Source: Lantana camara
Taxonomy: Eukaryota; Streptophyta; Magnoliopsida; Lamiales; Verbenaceae
Reading direction: 5' to 3'
NCBI GenBank assembly: GCA_037501455.1
Contig: CM074857.1
Span: forward strand, 125,165,501 to 125,229,500
Length of the DNA stretch: 64,000 nucleotides
A program made the translations under genes and the position numbers. Shown here piece by piece: positions 22,548 through 33,383 of the stretch (position 1 is its first letter; every line of letters begins with the position of its first letter). The notes below the pieces were generated by a model. It ran no database searches and had not been told where the DNA came from. It saw nothing but the letters and a program-made list of their open reading frames with translations.

Positions 22548-23370
22548 TGACATGGCATAATAATACGAGAACACGTGGCACGCCCGCGTAGGCGACACGT
22601 GGCCTCCGCGCCAACCTGGGCAAACCAGAAACGGCCTCTAGGACAGATCATCAGATCGATATCAGGTCCTCAGATCATCAGATCGATATCAGGTCCTCAG
22701 ATCATCAGATCTGCTTGAGGACGCCAGATCGATTTGCATGTCATCCGATCATCAGATCAACAGATCGATCTGCTCTCTCCTATGAGGAAACCCACAGCAT
22801 TAAGGATCCCGGAAGGCAACTTCGATCTCCAGATCGATTACCTACGTCACCGGACACCCGAATACTGTAAAGCACTCCTGTCGGGACACGTGTATCCTTC
22901 TCATTCCCTGGAACAGGCGTACTATGGCTCATTAATGACCGTCAGTCCCTGCTTTTACTCAAAGGGGAAAGAAGGTACAAACGACCCGCCTCAAGCCGGT
23001 TCCATCGTTCGACATCCAGATCGACGGCTGGCAACGGCATTAATGCACACCTACAGTACACACACTACTGTGTCATTTGGTCATGGCTATAAATACTCGC
23101 CCTTTGAACAGTAGTTGGTAAGCCTTTAATACGCATTCAATTGCATTTATTCTCTCTCTAAAGAGCTCCATTACTGACTTGAGCGTCGGAGTGCCAAACT
23201 TGGGTAAAACCCCAAGTCCCCCAAGCTGGTACTTAGCTCACGTGTGTTAGTGCTTTCAGGTCGATAAGAACCCACTCAAATAAATTCTTGACTGATTGAC
23301 CCATATCTGACAGCCAGATCGACTACGTCAGATCGACCAGATTTGAGCCAGATCACCTCTCATACTAATT
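22548..23370 (+). repeat. 3' LTR of gypsy-2 (right end approximate)
   Basis: Starts TGACATGGCATAAT after the purine tract. Contains two exact 27-bp tandem copies (22644-22670, 22671-22697) of a CAGATCATCAGATCG unit and a third partial copy. A TATAAATA at 23088-23095 lies where a promoter would sit. The end cannot be fixed without the missing 5' LTR. Confidence 0.65.
23088..23095 (+). promoter_or_regulatory. TATA box of gypsy-2 LTR
   Basis: GGCTATAAATACTCGCC is a strong TATA consensus located in the last third of the LTR, the expected place for the U3/R border. Confidence 0.55.
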
Positions 23371-23926
23371 ATATATTTCAATTTGTTGAGGAATCTGCTT
23401 AAAAACCAGCATTATCTTAGGCACATCAATTAAATATTGTCTTAAAGTGACCACTGTCCGAGACACTTTGTTTTGATTGTAGTCAAAATTCATTTTCACC
23501 AAATAAACAAAACTTTATCTGAGTTTAGCTCTTTCGCCGAAAGTAAAATAGAGAGACTTTTAGAAAGTGTTTGGTACCGTCTATTACCTATTTTCACTTA
23601 ATCTTAATCGGGCCTGATAAGTATGATTAGGTGAGACATGGTTGAGCTAATATCGTGTTTGGTAGCAATGATGCGTCTTCATCTCAGTTAGTTGTTGTTG
23701 CCTTATTTTTTGTTTGGTAGCGTGTATTAAGTTAGATAAAATGTTTATTTACCATAATGCCCTCAAAAGTATTAGCTAAGAGCTTTGGAAAAACCCTTTG
23801 TAAGGAGCATGATGAAATGTATCTTAATTTTGTAATGGATGCTTGTTGGCACTATAAATTATGATTTTCTTTACTTTGTGAAGAGTTTGTTTGAAATGGT
23901 ATATGCCAAAATGGACTGTCTTTGTG

Positions 23927-23927
<1 letters not shown>

Positions 23928-23959
<32 letters not shown>

Positions 23960-24064
23960 TATATATACGTGCACCATTTGGATAAATATGTAAATATGGT
24001 CCAATATATACGTGCACCATTTGGATAAATATGTAAATATGGTCCATAAAATATGATGCATGTT

Positions 24065-24099
<35 letters not shown>
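23928..24099. repeat. AT microsatellites and a 43-bp direct duplication
   Basis: Two identical 43-bp units (23961-24003 and 24004-24046) containing ACGTGCACCATTTGG sit between (TA)n runs near 23930-23958 and 24069-24098. Confidence 0.85.
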
Positions 24100-24102
<3 letters not shown>

Positions 24103-24221
24103 TCGTGCCTTTAGGGAATCCCAAACAGTAAAACAATGGAATGTCTATATATATGCGAAGTTGATATGCATATAATTAGCAACACACTAGAGTAGTTAGA
24201 TCAATCTCGCATACGGTAGCC

Positions 24222-24783
24222 ATGACCCGCCCTTCTATCCCAGAACTTGTTGCACGTCACGAGCAAGATCGCTGTTTCTACAACGAGTCATGGACAACCA
24301 TTCAAGATACCGTTCTCATTTCCTTTCTTACTGAAGAAGCGAGAATGGGTAATGGGCTGGGGGAACAGATTCACATGTATGTCGTCGGGAGAGCTATGTA
24401 TTTCCTGAACACCACGTTCGAGCGAGCCCACGATTTTCATTTCTACGTACGTCGGGTTAAACGACTACGTTCGCGTCACGGAACTTTCCAGCACTTGCTC
24501 TCCCTTTCTGGCGTATCTTATGATCAACTTACTCTCGATATGCATGTTCCACATGGAACTTGGGAAAGCCTCCGTGAAGCAGTATGTTTAATGTAATGAA
24601 TGTGTCGATATTAGTGTAGTATTTATCCCATCTCCCATTTATTTAATTTGCTTGCAGAGTGATTGACTCCTTTTGTTTGCTATTTCACTTTCATTGTAGG
24701 GAAGGTACTCATGTTTTTGGTATTACCATCGGGCTGAGCCAGCTTGGAACTACCTAAGCATTATCTTCATGGATATGGAGTGA
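24222..24783 (+). CDS. Myb/SANT-like DNA-binding protein of the Harbinger element (2 exons)
   Basis: Exon 1 is 24222-24581; the donor GTATGT at 24582 and acceptor TTGTAG ending 24699 join it in phase to exon 2, 24700-24783, for 147 aa. Residues about 20-115 follow the plant Myb/SANT-like pattern: a W (SWTTIQDT), EEARMGN, a helix with YFLNTTFE, then RVKRLRSRHGTFQHLLSLSGVSYD. Exon 2 reads YYHRAEPAWNYL. Such proteins normally serve as the DNA-binding partner (ORF1) of Harbinger transposase. It runs opposite to the other two ORFs. It could also be a gene captured by the element. Confidence 0.65.
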
Positions 24784-25623
24784 AGCTACTACAATATGGT
24801 TTCATTGGTCTTGTGTTTTTTTCTTTATTCCAAGAAAGTCAAACTAGTTGACTACGTGTGCTTTTGGCAAATTATGTTTTGTTCTACTTCGCATCTTTAT
24901 GTATTGTATTTGCTTAATCTCGACAACGACATTGTTCTGCAATTGGCGTTGGATTGGTATGTGTAGTTCTTTGGTTAATGCAATGTGTGTTTTTCGGTGA
25001 AAATGTGTTTATGTATTTTGTGTAGGAGATTTCTCATTTCTCTGCATGTACTAGCTTTTTCTCAAAACACTTGAATTGGAATCAGAATCTTTCTGAGTCC
25101 GTTGTCAAATCAACAGCTTGATTCCCGGATTTGCACGTCTTAAAAAACTTGTCTACGAAATCCTACTCTTAATTTTACAGTTCACGGGGTGTACGTTATC
25201 ATATACATACCAACATCTCCTACAGTTAAGATTCTCTATATCCCTTAAAAAGAATAGAACCCTGCAGTAGACACATTGACAAGAGTATTCACTGACATTT
25301 ACAAAGCATGAGAATATAATTTACTATACAATCTGCAAAAGATAGTGCAATCAAACATAAAATGATTGAAAACCCAATAAATTGCTACAAATTTAACCAT
25401 GCACAAATAACATTGGTTCAGAAACAGATAAACCATATGCACACCCCACTTGTTCATAATATCCTTTCTAAAGCACCAGCAAAATGTAGTCGTAATTAAC
25501 TGGTATAACCAAAAGCAGGACAACATAACTACAAATCTAGCAAGAAGTTCCAATACTAATTGGCAATAGTTCATGTAAATACCAATCATAGACAAAACAA
25601 AACAAGAGTGCCCCTTCTCATGT

Positions 25624-26702
25624 TCACTTATGGAAATGCATGAGGCTCATCACAAATGTACCTCGCACATCAGGGGGCATTCCAAAAAATGCGCGAAGTT
25701 GTCCCTTGTTGTCAGCTAAATACTGCGTGGCCCACATGATGGTTTCAACAGACAATTCTCGTAGAGCGGACAATGCATCATACAGCTGCGCCTACTTGGC
25801 AGCATCATCATCTTGGACAACTGCTGGAGGCACGGTTGGCTGGGTAAGTTTGACAGCAGCATCCCCAATTGTATTGCGTGTCGACTCCATCAATTCGCCC
25901 ATCCAAGTCTGTATTTGAATTGGATCAAGACTCGTGGAGCGCCGACGTGCGGTCTTTTTCTTCTTCGACTCTGTACTCTGAACGCTGGGGGGTGTAATTG
26001 ATGTCGCGTCATCACCATCATCATCCAAGTTAATGGGAGAATCAGAGCATAGCATGTTACTGTCATTCAAACCATAACCAGGACTACTTCTATCATTTTT
26101 CGAGGGGTGAACGAGTTCGTTTATTGCGTCAACCACGTCAACCGAATGTTTTCCTGAAGCTTTGTCAGTTCCGAACAACACATTCCAGCGGTCGAGCCAC
26201 GGAAATGATTTACCACGTACAAGTTTAACTCCCTCCTTGTAAACCTACAAGGTTTGTAAGTTAGTTCCATCAAGTATAATGACTGAAGTGAATGGTATCA
26301 CATGTTGGCATTATTACTGACACTTACCCTTTCCCGCTCAGCCCACGCATCAGGTTTATCTGCTACAAGCATTTTCGTTGTCAGGTCAAGAGTGAAACCA
26401 CCGCCACCACTTGAGCCAAGAATACTGATAATTGCAGAGTGTGTCTTGCGCCAAACAGAGAGTTTCGACTTAATATGCTTGTGGCGAATACCACATCCGG
26501 GCAACATCTCTCCCATCATATTTTCAAGACGCAGCATGTACCCTCCACGCAATGAACTATCAAGCCTCATACCTTCACTGTGCAAAACCTCAAAGCATAC
26601 AAGTAAAGCCTCTTCCTCTTTTGTGGTAAAGAACCTCCTTGGAACATTAATCCCCTTTCCCTTCTGGGTACGCACACGTGAGGTAGATGGTGGCGTGGCC
26701 AT
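25624..26702 (-). pseudogene. Harbinger ORF1 (Myb/SANT-like), one premature stop
   Basis: Exon 1 is 26702-26328 (125 codons), donor GTAAGT; exon 2 is 26244-25624, acceptor TTGTAG. The join gives DAWAERER then VYKEGVKLVRGKSFPW, a typical ORF1 C-terminal block. The SANT-like region is residues about 20-100 (FFTTKEEEALLVCFEVL, HIKSKLSVWRKTHSAI). An acidic stretch and KKKKTARRRS basic patch follow. A TAG at 25792-25794 interrupts at codon 276, yet the frame continues through LYDALSALRELSVETIMWA to 25624 as in relatives, so the stop is recent. Intact ORF1 would guide transposase to the element ends. Confidence 0.8.
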
Positions 26703-27037
26703 AACCTGTAAAGTGAAAACATAATTTAAGATTAACAATAAACATTTTTAATGAGGAACTAGTTGCTAGTTTTATTGGGAACACTGTCAACAATACAAAT
26801 GTGCTTAACAGATTATTTAAACGACATAATATAACAGAGCAAGTATGTCATACAACACCATTGTAACACAACATGATGAAACCATAGTTTACAAAAAAAC
26901 ACAGCTGTCTAACATATCATCATCATATTCGGAAGCAAAATAGACACAAGTGCTTTAAATGGTCATCACATTAAACTTAGAAAAAGTTTCTAGGATTCTT
27001 AGTTAAAATTAAGGCATTCATATGCTAAAACAGAGCT

Positions 27038-28437
27038 TCAATGATGCCTCCAGCTGTTAAACATGTTCTGCGCCATAGTATCTCTGAAATTGTTCCATAA
27101 CGGGGTTGATTCGATTGTGCGTATATATTCCTGGTCATCACCAACATTCTCCTGCATGTCTCTAAATACTTCTTCCTCAATCGGGTCAACCTCCATTTGG
27201 GTTCGTATGAAATTATACAACATTGCACATGCAAGTATTGTCCAGTTTTGGATCTTGATAGGATACCAAGATCTACTTCTCAGAATTGCCCATCTCCCTT
27301 TTAGCAAGCAAAAAGCTCGCTCGATGACATTTCTGGCTTTACTGTGGCGCAAATTGAAAAGCTCACGTGGGGTTTGTGGAGTGAGTGTGCCAGCTCCCCA
27401 CTCTTTCAAGTGGTAACGAGTTCCCCGGTATGGAGTAAGAAAACCTTCCGCATTTGTATAACCACAATCCGTAAGATAATAACTACCTGGAAAAAAAAAA
27501 GTTGAATTAGTACAAAATGGTGGCAGTAAAGAAAATATATATACATTTCAAAGAGATAATAAACCATTAACAGATTACCATTTGGGACCCGAAGACCGTT
27601 AGGCTTCGTTACAGCATCTCGGAGCACTCTACTATCTGCGGCACTTCCTTCCCACCCCGCCAAAACATATATGAAATTCATTTGGGGATTACACACGCCC
27701 AATACATTCACAGAAACGGTTCCTTTCCTTGTGCGGTACTTGGCCTGATCCTTTTGACTTACAATAACATCAATATACGTCCCGTCTAAGGCGCCTAGGC
27801 ATCCCTGTCATGAGAGTGTTGAGAAGATATAATAAGCAAATAATTACTGCCATTCATACAAATATATATAACAAACTAATCAACAATATTTAGATAAATT
27901 TCTACATACCTTGAAGTGCTTCCAAGGTTCAGTAGAACATGTATCAGGAACTCCAATTGGCTCTATTAATAGCAACGAGCTAATTCGCAAAAGGGACATG
28001 AGTGTCTCCTTAAAGTACTTACTCACAGTGTATCCCGAACAATAAAAATCACCTTTTACCGTCCGGTTTTTGTGATGGTGGGCTAGTATATTTAAAAACA
28101 TTGCGACCTTACATGGAAGGCTTACAAAGCGCTCATTTTTTAACCCACCAAAATTCTCCAGTAAATAACACAATCGACAAAAGGCATTCCTATCCATTCG
28201 AAGATTGTCTATGCAATTCTGATCACTAATCTTGGTAAAACGCCTAAGGTGTTTTAACTGATCCGGATGATTAGCAATTATGGAATATTTGCGCTTACGC
28301 CTATGTCTGTCTCTCTCAGAAACATTCTCATATAAAATGTACAACAGATACATCATAGCAATGGTAGTCATGGTTTGCAACATAGTTGTGAAAGGCGAGA
28401 GGCGAGAGGCGGGCGACAAAAAGGCGAACGAGGCCAT
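27038..28437 (-). CDS. Harbinger transposase (DDE, HARBI1-like), 3 exons, apparently intact
   Basis: Exons 28437-27910, 27804-27579 and 27486-27038 join in phase (donors GTATGT, GTAATC; acceptors GACAG, TCCAG) to 400 aa. Catalytic residues: D183 in GALDGTYI, D233 in GSAADSRVL, E307 in RNVIERAFCLLKGRW. The N-terminal part has a helix-turn-helix-like segment (NCIDNLRMDRNAFCRLCYLL). It cuts and pastes the element at TTA sites. The first codons (MASFAFLSPASRLSP) come from the nested MITE; without the insertion the frame would have run on upstream from LQTMTTIAMMY. The original start is not certain. Confidence 0.85.
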
Positions 28438-28850
28438 ATAGTATAAAAAAATTAAAAATATATATATATGTTATAACAAAATTCAAAAACTGGTATTATA
28501 AATGGAAAAAGTTCATAAGTCTAAATATAACTCAAAAATTAAGCCTAAAATTTAGGTTTTAAACTTATTTATTAAGTAGTTTTTCAGTTTAAGTTAATAA
28601 TTAAGAGTAAGCCCATTAAAACATATTAAAAGTCTCTAAACCTAGGGCAATCTATAACGCAAGAGGAGGGATTAGGAAATCTGCAACTCAACAAAGAGGC
28701 GCCACAAACTCATAGCCTCGCTTTCTTCAGAGGCGCTCGCCTGATGCCGCCTCTCGTAAATCGCCTAGCCCGGCCTCATAGAGGCGCTCAGGCCTCGCCT
28801 GGCCGCCTGGGGCGCCTGAGGCGAGCAAGGGGCGCGCCTTTCATAACTAT
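28382..28850. mobile_element. hAT-like MITE, 469 bp, in the Harbinger transposase 5' region
   Basis: Inverted ends ATAGTTGTGAAAGGCG and, on the complement of the right end, ATAGTTATGAAAGGCG, with GGCG/GAGGC-rich interior. GGTTTGCAAC flanks both sides (28372-28381 and 28851-28860). If the symmetric C/G is counted in the terminal repeat (CATAG...CTATG), the duplication is 8 bp (GTTTGCAA), as in hAT; otherwise 10 bp, which would suit a Mutator-like MITE. Confidence 0.85.
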
Positions 28851-29800
28851 GGTTTGCAACAATGCTATTTCTAGAAAAATTAAAAACCTCAACTTGCTAT
28901 GATTGTCCATTTTGTGCAAACCAAAAATCTGCACATCAGATACCAAGCACAACACTTATAGATGCCAGTCACATTAAATGTTCACAACAACAGGGCAAAG
29001 GGCTGACACCCCTTTATGATGACTAAAATTTTTATCAAGTATTTGATGAAAGTAATGATAATTCCTTTACCAAAACTGAAAATTTTTTAAGAAAGTAATC
29101 ATGACATCCAGCGACTTTCTTTGTTTTAATTAAAGTGAAACAAAGGAATGTGGGTGTAACAAAACACAAGATCAACTTTCAGCGATTTGTGAATGTTTTG
29201 ATATTTTGATTTTAAAAAACAAGGTTAAAAAAAAAATCAGAGCAAACAAGAGCAGAAAACACAGCGACATAATGAAATTATTACTAGGGAAAAGAGTTTT
29301 CATAGATAACCTTTCTCAAGCGAAGCTAACCGAGCGACCAACTGGAAACACAGCGCCACCTGAACGAAGCTTCGAACAATTATCCGAATTAGATATATGA
29401 AGATTTCAACAAGCAAATAAAAAATAAAACCCAAAAAATTGGTGTTCACCGGAGAGTTTACGAGCATGCGGCGCAGGAGATACGCAAACCCTAGGAAATG
29501 GGGAAATAGACGACGCAATGAAAGGCGATGAAAAAAGAGGGGAGATATTTGTTTGTGATTAAAAGGGGTAATAATGCCATAAAAAAAAAAAAGGAACAGT
29601 GATGATGTGAAGCTAGCCAACTTAATCTCCCCCCAGCGAGATTCACAACTGGCGTTAATCTATGATCCGTACAGGGCTGGAGCCGGGCCGGAGATTAAGT
29701 GTGCTCAGCCCGATTGTGCTAATCTCATGTACCTAACACGAAATTAAGTGACGTTAAAGACTCCAATTTGACTTAATTTGCTGTACCAAACACTTTCTTA

Positions 29801-29992
29801 CGGTAAAGTTGTCCAATCGGGCTAACAACCCCCACCAAATATGTTTATGGACAAAACTTAGGAGAGACTAAGAACATCCACCCCCTCAAACCCCCCAGTA
29901 GTACTACAGTCCATCCCTTAGAAATCGTAGTTGCTTCACTCAATATTCTTCCTTTAATCACTCCTTCACATTTCTGAAACTTCAAAGATATC
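29801..29992 (+). promoter_or_regulatory. Short 5' leader/proximal promoter of the NLR gene
   Basis: Only 192 bases separate the Harbinger TSD from the NLR start codon. They hold a C-rich tract (CCACCCCCTCAAACCCCCC, about 29880) and pyrimidine-rich leader but no clear TATA box, so the core promoter may lie partly in transposon sequence. Confidence 0.4.
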
Positions 29993-32707
29993 ATGGCAGC
30001 TTATGCAGCTCTAGTTTCTCTTATGAATCTTTTAGAGCAGCTCCAACGCCATCCTCGACCTCCGATTACTCTCGACACCAATCAGGTCCAAACCCTCATT
30101 CAAAAGATTGCTTTCTTGCAACACTTTCTTGAAGTTTATAATTCCCATTATTCTAAACCAGAAATGGAACACTTGAGGAATCACATCGCGGATGCAGCTT
30201 ATGCAGCTGAGGATGTAATCGAAACCCATATAGTCGACCGGATTCATGCTCGATACGAAGATGGCATAATCGCTTCCTTGCGGAATCTTTCCGTGGAAGT
30301 TGAAAACTTGCAAAGGCCAACTGCTGATGCATCAATCTGTTCCATCGATCTCCATGAGGTGATACGAGATCTGGATTTTGTTGAGAAAGAGGTGTTGGAG
30401 ATTAAAGGCACGCTGGGAGCTCAAGATCCACAAAGATTTATTACAACGGATGTTGTTGCTTCGAAATCTACTTCAACAGAGCACAACAACATCGTGGTGG
30501 TTTTTTATGATGTCTTGGAAGAAATGCTGGATAAGCTCACCCGATCGGATTCTCGTCGCCAAATCATCCCAATTTCAGGGATGGGCGGTATAGGTAAGAC
30601 GACCCTTGCTAGAAATGTTTATATCCATCCTCTTACGAAGGAACACTTTGATATTCGTGCTTGGATTACAATTTCTCAAGAATGTAATATACGAGACTTT
30701 CTTTCCGGAGTTCTTTTCAGTGCAAAGAACCAAGGGAGTTCGGAAAGTATGAGTGGGATGAGTGATGTAGAGATAGGAGAAAAGTTATATAAAAGTCTAT
30801 GGGGTAGAAGGTATTTGATTGTGATGGATGATATGTGGAATCCTGAGGCATGGGACGCGGTAGAACGCTTCTTTCCAAACGAGTGCAATGGAAGTAGAAT
30901 TATCGTAACAACTAGACTAACAAATGTGGCTTCCTATTTAACCACCAACAGTTGTGGCGTTAAGATGAATTTCTTAAACGAAGATAAAAGTTGGAGTCTA
31001 TTTTGCAAGACTGTGTTTGGAGAAGAAGACGGCTGCCCATCTGAACTGGAGCACGTCGGGAAGAAGATTTCCAGAAATTGCAGAGGACTGCCTTTGTCGA
31101 TAGTTGTGCTCGGAGGACTCCTAGCAAAGTCAAAACGAAAACATGAATATTGGGAATATATTGCTGAGAATCTAAATTCAATTGTGTGTTTAGAAGGAAA
31201 TAAATGGTGTTTCAAAATATTACGCATGAGTTATGACGAGTTGCCGGCTCATCTGAAGGCATGTTTTCTCTATATGGGGGTATTTCCTGAAGATCATGAA
31301 ATCTGTGTATCTGAACTCATAAGAATGTGGGTTGCTGAGAGTTTCGTTAAGCCAATTAATGGAAAAGGCTTGGAAGAGAGTGCCGAGGAGTACTTGATGG
31401 ATCTTGTTGGTAGGAATCTCATCATTATGGTTCATCAGGATGAGTTTTCTTGGGGAAAAAAAGTATGTAACATCCATGATCAAGTAAGAGACCTGTGCAT
31501 AAGAGAAGGTCGAAAGGAGAACTTCATCTATGTAGCTAACCGACACAGCGAAGGCTTAAGCACCCTACGTCATATTGCAGTTCATCCAGACACATCCGGA
31601 AAGGAATGTCTTGATAGTTTGAAAGGTGGATCGACTATTCGTTCTTTGATATGCTATTCTCAGGATGCCGTCTTACCATTAGCTGAACTTAGATTGTTGA
31701 GGGTATTTGCAATGTTTGATCCTATAACTGAGAAAGATATAGGAAATTACAGATTTAAAAATATTTTCAGGCTAGTTAACCTGCGGTATCTCACTCTCCT
31801 GTCCATTCGTCCATTGAGGATTCTTACATCTGTTTCCCAGCTCTGGAATTTACAAACATTATATATTTATTCAGCTCGTGGTGTTGTCGCCCCTCCTGAA
31901 ATTTGGAAACTGCCTCTAATTAGGCATATCCAGACCAATGGCAGTCTCATACTCCCGGATCCTCCAAGTGGACACACGGACAGGCGAGATGACTTTGTTC
32001 TTCATGGGCTACGTACTCTTGTAACAATAAAAAATTTGAAGCTTGGTGAGGAGGTGATTAAGAGAATCCCTAATGTCAGCATGTTGGGACTGATTTTCAA
32101 CTGTCTATACGAGATGCCATTGATAGGTCTCAACAATCTCGATCGTCTGTACAAACTGGAGGACCTTTCTATCGAGTATTATGACAGACCACCAAATCGG
32201 ACTGAGTTGATGCAAAACCTCACCTTCCCGCATTCGCTCAAGAAGTTGGCTCTAAAGTACACTGAGCTTCATTGGGAAGACATTAGTACGAAGATAGGTT
32301 CATTACCTTGTCTCCAAATGCTCATCCTGGATTACGATTCCTTCATAGGTTCAGAATGGAAAACCGTAGAAGGGCAGTTTTGCTGCCTAAAATACCTGAA
32401 AATTGAAGATTGTTGTGATCTAAAATGTTGGAGCACGGACAGCACCCATTTTCCATGCCTAGAGTGCCTTCATTTGGGTTATTTAAGTGATTTGGAGGAG
32501 ATCCCTTTGTGCATTGGAGATATACCAACATTGAAATTAATTACAGTGCGAGATTGTTCTGATTCAGTTGTCATCTCTGCTAAAAGCATATTAGACGAAC
32601 AAGAGGAAGTTGCGAATCAAAGCCTCCGAGCCAGAATTCGGTTGGGCAGGGACAATGATAGAAGTCTGGAGAGTTTGGCAAGTTACAACTTTCAAATTGA
32701 AAAGTGA
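29993..32707 (+). CDS. CC-NB-ARC-LRR disease resistance protein (R1/late-blight type), 904 aa
   Basis: Single exon. N-terminal Rx-like coiled coil with EDVIE at 73-77. NB-ARC: P-loop GMGGIGKTT at about 196, RNBS-A FDIRAWITIS, kinase-2 YLIVMDDMW (D279-D280), RNBS-B GSRIIVTTRL, GLPL at 365-368, RNBS-D CFLYMGVFPED at 424, and an MHD-like motif reading I-H-D (494-496). About 370 residues of irregular leucine-rich repeats follow (LRLLRVFAMFD, LVNLRYLTLLS, LWNLQTLYIY). NLRs of this type sense pathogen effectors in the cytoplasm. No stop or frameshift is present. The start codon follows a pyrimidine-rich leader only 196 bp from the Harbinger terminus. No splice is needed. Confidence 0.93.
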   Translation: MAAYAALVSLMNLLEQLQRHPRPPITLDTNQVQTLIQKIAFLQHFLEVYNSHYSKPEMEHLRNHIADAAYAAEDVIETHIVDRIHARYEDGIIASLRNLSVEVENLQRPTADASICSIDLHEVIRDLDFVEKEVLEIKGTLGAQDPQRFITTDVVASKSTSTEHNNIVVVFYDVLEEMLDKLTRSDSRRQIIPISGMGGIGKTTLARNVYIHPLTKEHFDIRAWITISQECNIRDFLSGVLFSAKNQGSSESMSGMSDVEIGEKLYKSLWGRRYLIVMDDMWNPEAWDAVERFFPNECNGSRIIVTTRLTNVASYLTTNSCGVKMNFLNEDKSWSLFCKTVFGEEDGCPSELEHVGKKISRNCRGLPLSIVVLGGLLAKSKRKHEYWEYIAENLNSIVCLEGNKWCFKILRMSYDELPAHLKACFLYMGVFPEDHEICVSELIRMWVAESFVKPINGKGLEESAEEYLMDLVGRNLIIMVHQDEFSWGKKVCNIHDQVRDLCIREGRKENFIYVANRHSEGLSTLRHIAVHPDTSGKECLDSLKGGSTIRSLICYSQDAVLPLAELRLLRVFAMFDPITEKDIGNYRFKNIFRLVNLRYLTLLSIRPLRILTSVSQLWNLQTLYIYSARGVVAPPEIWKLPLIRHIQTNGSLILPDPPSGHTDRRDDFVLHGLRTLVTIKNLKLGEEVIKRIPNVSMLGLIFNCLYEMPLIGLNNLDRLYKLEDLSIEYYDRPPNRTELMQNLTFPHSLKKLALKYTELHWEDISTKIGSLPCLQMLILDYDSFIGSEWKTVEGQFCCLKYLKIEDCCDLKCWSTDSTHFPCLECLHLGYLSDLEEIPLCIGDIPTLKLITVRDCSDSVVISAKSILDEQEEVANQSLRARIRLGRDNDRSLESLASYNFQIEK

Positions 32708-32795
32708 GGTAAGAAATTGATTTATGTTGGTTATTATTATTGGAACTTGGTTAAACTCCAAATCAAATATCACTCGCCAACCACAACTGAACCCC

Positions 32796-32796
<1 letters not shown>

Positions 32797-32832
<36 letters not shown>
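32797..32832. repeat. (CT)n microsatellite, 3' of the NLR
   Basis: Eighteen or so CT units, 90 bases after the NLR stop. Confidence 0.95.
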
Positions 32833-32833
<1 letters not shown>

Positions 32834-33383
32834 TTATGATGATTATCTCCCTCGCTCACAGATACATATGCACACACTGTTTATACGTCTGTGTAGTTTA
32901 ATTTGTAAATTGTAACTGTATATGCCGGTCAGCGAGGTGTTTGATAATATTCCTGACAGAGATCTTTCTCGGAGATAGATGCATAGCGAATTAACTTACC
33001 CTCTCCTTTGATTAGTGTGAGTTTTCAATAGGTTAGGGAATGCATTCCAATGGATGTGCATGTATTCATCTCATGGATTTTGTTGTGATCCTTTGATATC
33101 AGAAGTTTTGGTACAATGTTGCACCCAAAAAAAAAAAGGGAAGTTTTGGTACAATGCAAAGTTGCCAATCATACACAACTGTTTTATTAAGTTATGAGTT
33201 CTATGTCATGCTCCTGGTTGCCTATTTCCCTGCATTTGAAATGATTGGAGTTCGTCCGTCTCTTGGAAATATACATAATGCATAGAGAAAGCTTATCTTT
33301 TCATTTGTATCTCTGTTTTCTCCTTGGGGGAGGATATTACACACATTTTGAAATGTCTCTGCGTTTCCTTTCAGTTTGTAATA

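Larger units (their letters stand above)
12541..23370 (+). mobile_element. Gypsy-2: Tat-type gypsy retrotransposon lacking its 5' end
   Basis: Contains zinc knuckle, protease, RT, two RNase H domains and integrase on the + strand (12541-16859), tandem repeats, a large antisense ORF (19480-22162), a purine tract and a 3' LTR starting at 22548. The antisense ORF between pol and the 3' LTR is a known trait of the Tat/Retand group. The 5' LTR and most of gag are missing at the 12540 junction. The right end is approximate because there is no second LTR to compare. A hAT element is nested at 17405-18627. Confidence 0.85.
23563..29797. mobile_element. PIF/Harbinger DNA transposon, 6235 bp, three ORFs
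   Basis: Ends are GAAAGTGTTTGGTAC and its inverted copy GTACCAAACACTTTC, flanked by TTA at 23560-23562 and 29798-29800, the 3-bp duplication typical of this superfamily. Inside are a DDE transposase and a Myb/SANT ORF1 on the minus strand, and a second Myb/SANT ORF on the plus strand. A hAT-like MITE is nested at 28382-28850. Stretches 24784-25623, 26703-27037 and 28851-29797 hold no further credible genes. Confidence 0.92.
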
